A stretch of 57,092 nucleotides of DNA from Pseudescherichia vulneris NBRC 102420 (GTDB taxonomy: Bacteria > Pseudomonadota > Gammaproteobacteria > Enterobacterales > Enterobacteriaceae). The notes under the pieces are model-generated. The model had not been told where the DNA came from, did no database searches, and saw only the letters and a list, made by a program, of their open reading frames with translations. The position numbers were made by a program, and so were the translations under genes. Below are positions 51,057-57,092 of this stretch, piece after piece. Every line of letters begins with the position of its first letter. The first letter of the stretch is position 1. The stretch lies in assembly GCF_000759795.1 (NCBI RefSeq), contig NZ_BBMZ01000030.1, forward strand, positions 1 through 57,092, written 5' to 3'.

Positions 51057-53600
51057 CTACTCGTCAGGATCGCCGCCTCTTTTTTTCAACCTGGCTGACA
51101 GATAGGGCGCGGTGAGGCTGTCCTGCGAGCGGCTTACCTCATCCGGCGTACCGGCCGCAACGAGTTGTCCGCCGTTTTCGCCCGACCCAGGCCCGAGATC
51201 GAGGATCCAGTCGGCTTCGGCAGCGATGCGCATATCGTGCTCAGCCATGACTACCGTGTCACCGCGCTGAACCAGCCTGTCCAGAACCTGCATCAGCTTA
51301 TCCATATCCGCCGCATGCAGCCCGGTCGAGGGCTCATCCAGCAGATAGAGCGTTTTACCCCGCTGCACCCGCTGTAACTCCCAGGCAAGCTTAATGCGCT
51401 GACATTCGCCGCCGGACAGTTCGGTCGCAGGCTGGCCCAGCGTCAGGTAGCCGAGACCAAGCGCGGCAAGCGCGGCGAGAGAGCGCTGGATAGCGTCATT
51501 GTCCTTGAACGTCGAAATGGCTTCGTCGACGGTGAGATCCAGCACGTCCGCTATCGTTTTGTTATGCCACCGCACCTCAAGGGTTTCATCATTGTAGCGA
51601 CGCCCCCCGCAGGCGGAGCACGGCGCGCTTGCCTCGGGCATGAACAGTAGCTCTATGGTGATCTGCCCCTGACCCTCGCAGGCGGGGCAGCGCCCGGCGG
51701 GCAGGTTAAAGGAAAATCGGCTGGCGTTAAAGCCGTGCTTTTTCGCCTCGTCCGTTTCGGCAAAGAGCTTGCGTACGGTGTCAAAAAAGCCGGTATAGGT
51801 CGCCAGGTTAGATCGCGGCGTCCGCCCGATGGGCCGCTGATCGATGCGAACCAGACGATTAAGAGTGTTCCCGCCCGCCGTGATCTTACCCTGTACATCC
51901 GGAACCACGCCGTCTTCCTCAGCGGCGTCCTCTTCCGGCGTTTTGTCGAGTCGTTGAAGCAGCGCGGGGAGCACGCGGGCCAGAAGCGTAGACTTGCCTG
52001 AGCCAGACACGCCGGTAATGGCGGTCATCCGTTCCAGGGGGATGCGGACATCCAGGCAGTGAATGTTATTGCAGGTTATCTGCTCTAGCGTCAGCCAGCG
52101 TTCGGGAAGACGACGCCGACGCAGGCCCGGACGATGCCTGTCGAACAGGTAGCCTGCGGTAGGCGAACCGGATACCTGCTTGAGACCCGATGGAATGCCG
52201 TTATAGACGATCTCACCCCCCAAGCGCCCTGGGCCCGGTCCCACTTCCGTCAGCCAGTCGGCTTCGGCAATAACATCCAAATTGTGTTCGACGATGACCA
52301 GCGAGTTGCCCGCCTCAAGCAGCAAGCGCAGGGACTGGAGCAGGGCGCGTACGTCTTCAGGATGCAGGCCAGCCGCAGGCTCATCGAGCACGTAAATCAC
52401 GCCAAAGAGCCGGGAGATAAGCTGCGTGGCCAGACGGATCCGCTGTAGTTCACCGGACGAGAGCATGGTGGTCCGGCGGCTGAGAGACAGGTGCCCAAGG
52501 CCCAGTTTTTCGAGCTGGTCGAGGCGGCTACAGATATCGGTCGCCATCCTGATAACGGCCTCGCGCAGCGCGGCCTCGCCAGGCAGCTGTTGAGAACGGC
52601 CTTCGGCAAAGGGTATAAGCAGCGCCTTCAGCTGCGAAATCGTCAGGTCGGCCATCTCGGCAATATCGAGGCCCGCAAAAGTGTAGGCCAGAGCATTCCG
52701 GTTGAGCCGCTTGCCGTGACATTCGGTGCAGGGTGCCACGGTAATGAAGCGGGAGATGCGTTTTTTCACCGAGTCCTTACTGCCTGAGTAGCTCTGCAGC
52801 AGGTATCTTCTGACGCTGGTGTAGGTGCCGGTATAGGCGGGCTCGGTGCCTGCCGCGATGGCCTCCTGGCGCTGCTCCGCATTCAATCCCAAAAAGATGG
52901 GTACCGACGGTTGTTCGTCGGTGAAGATGATCCACTCTCTCTCTTTTTTAGACAGCGTCTTCCACGGCGCATCGATGTCGTAGCCCAGCGTTTCCAGAAT
53001 TGAACGCAGGTTTTTTGCCTGCCAGCCGGCGGGCCAGGCGGCTATTGCCCCTTCGCGAATGCTCAGCGAATCGTCCGGGACAAGCGCGTCGGCTTTCACT
53101 TCATGTACCATGCCCATCCCCTGGCATGCCGGGCAGGCACCCTGGGGGTTATTGGGCGAGAAAGATTCAGCGGCAAGGAACGGGACGTCGGCGGGATGGC
53201 TACCGGCGCGGGAAAACAGCAGCCTCAGAATAACGGAGATCCGTGTCAGGCTGCCAACTGTTGAACGCTCTTGTGCGCCAGCACGGCTCTGCTGCAGGGC
53301 AACGGCGGGCGGCAGACCGTCTATACTGTCCACGTCCGGCGCAGATGCCTGCTCAATCAGGCGTCGCGCGTGCGGGGCGACGGACTCCATAAAGCGTTGC
53401 TGCGCCTCGGCATAGATCGTGTCAAATGCCAGGGAGGATTTACCCGAGCCGGATATGCCGGTAAACACCACCATGGCATCACGAGGAAAGGTAAAGGAAA
53501 CGTCCTTGAGGTTATGCGTTCTGGCCCCGTGTACGCTTACCCCAGAGCTGATATTCTGAGACCGAGCGCGTAGGCTTTTTGACGATCTTTCTGCTGACAT
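51057..53600 (-). CDS. UvrA2-type ABC ATPase (excinuclease subunit A paralogue)
   Basis: The start at 53600 ([12 protein letters not shown]) with AGGGAAAACC gives 847 residues, about 90 fewer than housekeeping UvrA, as expected for class II UvrA lacking the UvrB-binding domain. There are two ABC modules: Walker [11 protein letters not shown] and [10 protein letters not shown]; signatures LSSGELQRI and LSGGECQRI; Walker B VIYVLDEP and TLYLLDEP. Zinc-type cysteine pairs are at CPACQG, CTECHG, CPACEG and CSACGG. In actinomycetes similar proteins (DrrC-like) protect producers from DNA-binding drugs. Here a DNA-damage or drug-tolerance role is inferred. It lies 61 bases after a lysR gene on the same strand. 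Confidence 0.92.
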   Translation of the reverse strand: MSAERSSKSLRARSQNISSGVSVHGARTHNLKDVSFTFPRDAMVVFTGISGSGKSSLAFDTIYAEAQQRFMESVAPHARRLIEQASAPDVDSIDGLPPAVALQQSRAGAQERSTVGSLTRISVILRLLFSRAGSHPADVPFLAAESFSPNNPQGACPACQGMGMVHEVKADALVPDDSLSIREGAIAAWPAGWQAKNLRSILETLGYDIDAPWKTLSKKEREWIIFTDEQPSVPIFLGLNAEQRQEAIAAGTEPAYTGTYTSVRRYLLQSYSGSKDSVKKRISRFITVAPCTECHGKRLNRNALAYTFAGLDIAEMADLTISQLKALLIPFAEGRSQQLPGEAALREAVIRMATDICSRLDQLEKLGLGHLSLSRRTTMLSSGELQRIRLATQLISRLFGVIYVLDEPAAGLHPEDVRALLQSLRLLLEAGNSLVIVEHNLDVIAEADWLTEVGPGPGRLGGEIVYNGIPSGLKQVSGSPTAGYLFDRHRPGLRRRRLPERWLTLEQITCNNIHCLDVRIPLERMTAITGVSGSGKSTLLARVLPALLQRLDKTPEEDAAEEDGVVPDVQGKITAGGNTLNRLVRIDQRPIGRTPRSNLATYTGFFDTVRKLFAETDEAKKHGFNASRFSFNLPAGRCPACEGQGQITIELLFMPEASAPCSACGGRRYNDETLEVRWHNKTIADVLDLTVDEAISTFKDNDAIQRSLAALAALGLGYLTLGQPATELSGGECQRIKLAWELQRVQRGKTLYLLDEPSTGLHAADMDKLMQVLDRLVQRGDTVVMAEHDMRIAAEADWILDLGPGSGENGGQLVAAGTPDEVSRSQDSLTAPYLSARLKKRGGDPDE

Positions 53601-53661
53601 GGTTTTCCCTGATAATAAAAGAACTTCAAGGGTAGACCTGGAAAGGGCATCGAACAACTTG

Positions 53662-54582
53662 CTACAGGGTACTTGCGTGCGTTGCAATACATTCTCTGAA
53701 CCATACCTGAGCGGGCGAGTTGCCGCTGCGTCGATGCCATATCAGATGAAACACGATCTCCGGCAGCGCCAGGGGTGGCGAAAACAGTTTCAGCTCATGG
53801 CTGGTCTGCGAATGAAGTGCCACACGTTTGAGGATCGTGGCGGCCATATGGGTGCGCGCGATGACCGCAGGCACGGCAAAAATGTGTGGCACGGTTAATG
53901 CGAGCTTACGCTGCTTGCCCTGCTTGCCCTGCTGGGCGAGGGTCCGATCGACGAGGCCGTGCAACTCTCCTTCCGGTGATACGAGCACATGCTGCAGGTC
54001 CAGATAGGTCTTCAAATCCATCGGCTCCCTTGCAGCCCGATGTTCACTTGATACGATGGTAACAAATTCATCACGCAGCAGCGGACGGGTCAGAATACGC
54101 GCATCCATATTCGTCGGCGGCACGCCGATGGCCACATCGATCGCACCGGCATCGAGCAGATCGACAGCAGCATTGCGGTCATTAAATGAAACCACATTCA
54201 AAGAGACGCCGGGGCAGGTCTGCTCCAGCGCTTGCATCAGTGTCGGAAGCAAGACCAGGGTAGGATAATCCTGCAGGCCCAGTTTGAACGTGACCTGCGC
54301 CGTTTCAGGCTTAAAGCCAGGCTGGGTAATCATAGCCTGCTCGATCTGCTGCAGGGCAGCAGCGATGGGGGATGCCAGGTCCCGCGCGCGTGACGTGGGA
54401 ATTAACCCTGCATTGCTGCGCTGAAAGAGGGGGTCGCCCAGCAGAATACGCAGCCGGGACAGGGCTGCGCTCATCGCCGGCTGGCTTACGCCTGTCTGGA
54501 TTGCGGCGCGCGTGACATTGCGTTCGTTCATGAGCGCATTGAAGGCCACCAGCAGGTTTAGATCGATACCATGAAAATCCAT
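53662..54582 (-). CDS. LysR-type regulator, NodD/LinR-like group
   Basis: This 306-residue protein starts MDFHGIDLNLLVAFNALM, with the HTH NVTRAAIQTGVSQPAMSAALSRLR followed by LGDPLFQR. It is divergent from a SnoaL-like gene, with an inverted repeat in the gap, and is followed by the UvrA2 gene. It probably regulates the SnoaL-like gene and perhaps its own downstream gene. Confidence 0.88.
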   Translation of the reverse strand: MDFHGIDLNLLVAFNALMNERNVTRAAIQTGVSQPAMSAALSRLRILLGDPLFQRSNAGLIPTSRARDLASPIAAALQQIEQAMITQPGFKPETAQVTFKLGLQDYPTLVLLPTLMQALEQTCPGVSLNVVSFNDRNAAVDLLDAGAIDVAIGVPPTNMDARILTRPLLRDEFVTIVSSEHRAAREPMDLKTYLDLQHVLVSPEGELHGLVDRTLAQQGKQGKQRKLALTVPHIFAVPAVIARTHMAATILKRVALHSQTSHELKLFSPPLALPEIVFHLIWHRRSGNSPAQVWFRECIATHASTL

Positions 54583-54593
54583 ATTTCGAATAA

Positions 54594-54632
54594 TGGGTTA
54601 TATCGGTTATTTGTTGGATTGATTATAACCCA
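54594..54632. promoter_or_regulatory. Inverted repeat in the lysR/SnoaL-like gap
   Basis: TGGGTTATA (54594-54602) and TATAACCCA (54624-54632) are perfect 9-base arms 21 bases apart, 12 bases upstream of the lysR start. It is the likely binding site of this LysR protein. Confidence 0.55.
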
Positions 54633-54674
54633 CGTTTTATTCTGCCACCTCCTTAACTGCGGAGTAGAATTTTC

Positions 54675-55121
54675 ATGAACATCCCATCGACAGAGTTGAC
54701 CCAGCAATTACGTACCGAACTGGCCGCTGTAGAAACACTGTATCGCGCATTTAGCGAACAGGATCCCGATCTTGTGGATACCGTACTTGCCCCTGAGTGG
54801 GATGACATTCCGCTGGCGCCAGGCCAGGCTCCCGGTCCGGCAGGTATCAAGACCATCATTAACATGGTCGTCGCCGCCTTTCCGGATGTGCACATCACCA
54901 TCCATGACACGGTTCAGGAACCGGGCAAGGTCGCCGTGCGCGCCGAGATCGGCGGGACCCATTTGGGTGAACTGTTCGGCATCGCGCCAACCGGTAAAAA
55001 GGTGAGTTTCAGACTGCATGAGTTTCACACGGTTGCCAACGGTCTGATCACCACCACCTGGCATCTGGAAGACTGGTTTGGCCTGTTCCTGCAGCTTGGC
55101 CAGTTTCCATCACAAAGCTGA
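54675..55121 (+). CDS. SnoaL-like polyketide-cyclase-fold protein
   Basis: This 148-residue NTF2-fold protein has the SnoaL-type pattern ALYRAFSEQDPDLVDTVLAPEW, MVVAAFPDVHITIHDTV, GELFGIAPTGKKVSFRLHEFHTVANGLI and TTWHLEDWFGLFLQLGQ. Similar small proteins in enterobacteria are called ester cyclases without proof. It is divergent from a LysR gene. The substrate is unknown. Confidence 0.85.
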   Translation: MNIPSTELTQQLRTELAAVETLYRAFSEQDPDLVDTVLAPEWDDIPLAPGQAPGPAGIKTIINMVVAAFPDVHITIHDTVQEPGKVAVRAEIGGTHLGELFGIAPTGKKVSFRLHEFHTVANGLITTTWHLEDWFGLFLQLGQFPSQS

Positions 55122-55662
55122 ACCCGGGATGCTTTAAAATTTCACTGCGGCGCTAGTGGCCTGAATGGTTTCCGCGACCGTTTGCGATTCTGTCCTCAAG
55201 GCATGCTCTCCCTGTTGTAGTAAGCAAAAACGTCGTCAAATGATGCTAAAGGGGCAGAGCGTTTCTTCTTGAACATATTAACCCTTCAATGAATACCGTG
55301 TCGGAAAGCTATTCTCATATTTTTTGGAAAAAATGAATACCTCATTATATTTCCAATTGTTTCAAATTCTAAATATTAGCGGTAAAAGTCTGTCTTTCTC
55401 GTTCCGTATACTCATCTCCGGTCAAATTCCTAATTTTTAATTTGAGAGAGCTTCAGGGGATTTGCATGTCAGGCCGTCATCCCACGCCAGCCGGACTGTC
55501 GCGGGAAATTGTATATTTTCTAAAAATTAATTTAAGAGCATTAGCGCTCCTAATTACATTTTTCCCTCTTTACGATGAGTGGAATAAGTAGTAGAAATAA
55601 AAACCCCCATTCCCCGGGATAACACTGTACCCCGCTAATGGATTAATTCATTCAGGAGATAA
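55122..55662. other. AT-rich gap before the type VI secretion genes
   Basis: About 540 bases without a recognised gene. AT content is clearly higher than in the flanks from about 55260 on. The only frame with a plausible ribosome site is the 41-codon one at 55466. This is the expected place for the promoter region of the type VI locus and for silencing by a nucleoid protein; no specific operator was seen. Confidence 0.6.
55466..55591 (+). CDS. Possible small membrane protein, 41 residues
   Basis: The ATG at 55466 lies 7 bases after AGGGGA. The frame reads MSGRHPTPAGLSREIVYFL, then a hydrophobic stretch (ALALLITFFPL), ending YDEWNK. A single membrane span is possible. It starts in GC-rich and ends in AT-rich sequence, so it may be a chance frame. 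It lies 77 bases before tssB. Confidence 0.3.
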   Translation: MSGRHPTPAGLSREIVYFLKINLRALALLITFFPLYDEWNK

Positions 55663-55668
55663 ATGCAT

Positions 55669-56166
55669 ATGTCTGATTCATTTCAGAACGAGATACCTCG
55701 TGCACGCATAAATATAAAACTGGATCTTGTCACCGGGGGCGCTCAGAAGAAAGTGGAGCTGCCGCTTAAGCTCCTGAATGTGGGTGACTTCAGCAATGGC
55801 AAGGCAGAAGGCACGCTGTCTGAGCGCGAAAAAATAAACATAAACAAGCACAATTTCAACAGCGTACTGGCCGAGCTTAATCCCGAACTCAGCCTCACCG
55901 TTAAAAACACTCTCTCAGACGACGGTTCTGAAGAGAATATAAAGCTCTCTTTTCAGAATATGAAAGATTTTGAACCCGAGGCGGTGGCACGCCAGATCCC
56001 CCAACTCCGGGCCATGCTCTCCATGCGTAACCTGTTACGTGATTTGAAATCTAATCTGCTTGATAACGTTACGTTCAGAAAAGAACTCGAAACCATATTA
56101 AAAGACCCGGCGCTTTCCGATGAACTGCGCAGCGAGCTGAATGCGCTCGTGCCGACCCGCGCTTAA
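55669..56166 (+). CDS. tssB: Type VI secretion sheath small subunit TssB (VipA)
   Basis: This 165-residue protein from the ATG at 55669 (MSDSFQNEIPRARINIKLDL); the ATG two codons earlier is closer to AGGAG and equally possible. TssB motifs: KKVELPLKLLNVGDFSNG, the NINKHNFNSVLAELNPEL segment, the central FQNMKDFEPEAVARQIPQL and the C-terminal helix LRDLKSNLLDNVTFRKELETIL. It assembles with TssC into the contractile sheath in the cytoplasm. It is the first type VI gene seen here and is followed by tssC. Confidence 0.95.
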   Translation: MSDSFQNEIPRARINIKLDLVTGGAQKKVELPLKLLNVGDFSNGKAEGTLSEREKININKHNFNSVLAELNPELSLTVKNTLSDDGSEENIKLSFQNMKDFEPEAVARQIPQLRAMLSMRNLLRDLKSNLLDNVTFRKELETILKDPALSDELRSELNALVPTRA

Positions 56167-56210
56167 TTATCAGATCTTCTTTTAACAAATATAAAGACGA
56201 GTCAATGCTA

Positions 56211-57092
56211 ATGTCAGTCAATAACGAACCGAAAAACAGGGCGGGCAGCGCCACTGCAGAAACAATACTGCCGCAGGGTGGGGTATATGCTTCGCTGTTC
56301 GAAAAAATTAATTTAACGCCGGTGGCCGAGCTCGGTGATCTAAACGGGTTTGATGATAATAGCGTGATGGCCGAAACCTCTGCGGATGCGCGCGTCACTG
56401 CGGCAGTAAAAGTCTTTATGCAGTGTCTGCAAAAATCCGGGCAAACGGTAGAGAAGCTGGATAAAACCATCCTCGACCACCATATTGCAGAGCTGGATTT
56501 CCAGATCGGCCGACAGCTTGATGAGGTCATGCACCATGAAGATTTTCAGCGCACGGAGAGCATCTGGCGGGGGCTGAAATCGCTGGTGGATAAAACCGAC
56601 TTTCGCCAGAACGTCAGGCTGGAACTGCTCGATTTGTCGAAAGAGGAGCTGCGTCAGGACTTCGAGGACGCGCCAGAAATCATCCAGAGCGGGCTGTATA
56701 AGCAGACCTATATCGCGGAATACGACACCCCCGGCGGAGAACCCATTGCCGCGGTGATCTCGGCCTATGAGTTCGATGCCTCCGCGCAGGATGTGGCGCT
56801 GATGCGTAACATTTCGAAGGTGTCCGCCGCCGCCCACATGCCGTTTATTGGCTCCGCAGGGCCAACATTCTTCTTAAAAGAGAATATGGAGCAGGTGGCG
56901 GCCATCAAGGATATCGGCAACTACTTCGACCGGGCCGAGTATATCAAGTGGAAATCCTTCCGCGAAACCGATGACTCGCGTTACCTCGGTCTGGTGATGC
57001 CGCGCGTGCTGGGGCGTCTGCCGTACGGCCCGGATACCGTGCCGGTGCGCAGCTTCAACTATGTTGAGCAGGTCAAAGGCCCGGATCACGAT
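56211..57092 (+). CDS. tssC: Type VI secretion sheath large subunit TssC (VipB), 5' part
   Basis: The frame from the ATG at 56211 (MSVNNEPKN) is open to the end of the window (294 codons), so the stop codon and about 40% of the protein lie outside. An in-frame ATG at 56205 is the alternative start. The TssC signature is clear: IAELDFQIGRQLDEVMHHEDFQRTESIWRGL is the conserved sheath core (quoted in part: ESIWRGLKSLVD), with LLDLSKEELRQDF, PIAAVISAYEF and SAGPTFFLKENM following. It lies 44 bases after tssB. Confidence 0.95.
   Translation, partial: MSVNNEPKNRAGSATAETILPQGGVYASLFEKINLTPVAELGDLNGFDDNSVMAETSADARVTAAVKVFMQCLQKSGQTVEKLDKTILDHHIAELDFQIGRQLDEVMHHEDFQRTESIWRGLKSLVDKTDFRQNVRLELLDLSKEELRQDFEDAPEIIQSGLYKQTYIAEYDTPGGEPIAAVISAYEFDASAQDVALMRNISKVSAAAHMPFIGSAGPTFFLKENMEQVAAIKDIGNYFDRAEYIKWKSFRETDDSRYLGLVMPRVLGRLPYGPDTVPVRSFNYVEQVKGPDHD

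Overview
The window is chromosomal DNA of an enterobacterium, most likely from the Enterobacter/Lelliottia/Klebsiella group. Coding is dense and fairly GC-rich. Several blocks keep the E. coli order of the 34-35 min region: a dcp remnant, then ydeE-eamA-marBAR-marC-sotB, then yneJ(ptrR)-sad-glsB-dgcF-uxaB-yneE. Enterobacterial REP/BIME repeats lie in at least four gaps. No tRNA, rRNA, CRISPR array or intact insertion sequence was seen.

Left part (1-5.1 kb), accessory: a umuDC error-prone polymerase operon, an 83-codon 3' relic of dcp, a gene-poor AT-rich stretch, a cold-shock gene with a recognisable cspA-type leader, and several small orphan genes. Two of these are a 32-residue Lys-rich protein and a 58-residue Asp-Pro repeat protein encoded in tandem.

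5.1-13.5 kb: the divergent ftrA/rhodanese pair, a MetE-C-like enzyme behind a candidate MetJ operator, and the full mar multidrug-response locus with its neighbouring exporters (ydeE, eamA, sotB).

13.6-18.2 kb: a sugar/acid-sugar module made of a GntR regulator, a mannonate-dehydratase-like enolase-superfamily enzyme, a PTS EIIBC and an LDH-fold 2-hydroxyacid dehydrogenase. Its control region has a CRP-like site and three copies of an ATTGGTCTG-like element.

18.2-34 kb: the conserved yne block (ptrR, sad, glsB, dgcF, uxaB, yneE), interrupted by signalling genes. Together the block holds four GGDEF diguanylate cyclases and two chemoreceptors within about 13 kb, plus a 31-residue membrane miniprotein.

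34-55 kb: mostly short metabolic and defence-type cassettes, each with its own regulator. They are an orphan UlaA-type PTS IIC with a phosphoribosyltransferase, TetR/LysR with a PACE exporter and an SDR, two acetyltransferases, a NudK-like Nudix enzyme, a DeoR regulator, AraC/aldo-keto reductase, LysR/MFS/SnoaL-like, a winged-helix regulator with DUF969-DUF979-DUF2891, and a UvrA2-type ABC ATPase beside a LysR/SnoaL-like pair. Several regulator-target gaps contain clear palindromes.

The right end (from 55.1 kb) enters a type VI secretion locus: an AT-rich gap, then tssB and the start of tssC, which runs off the window.
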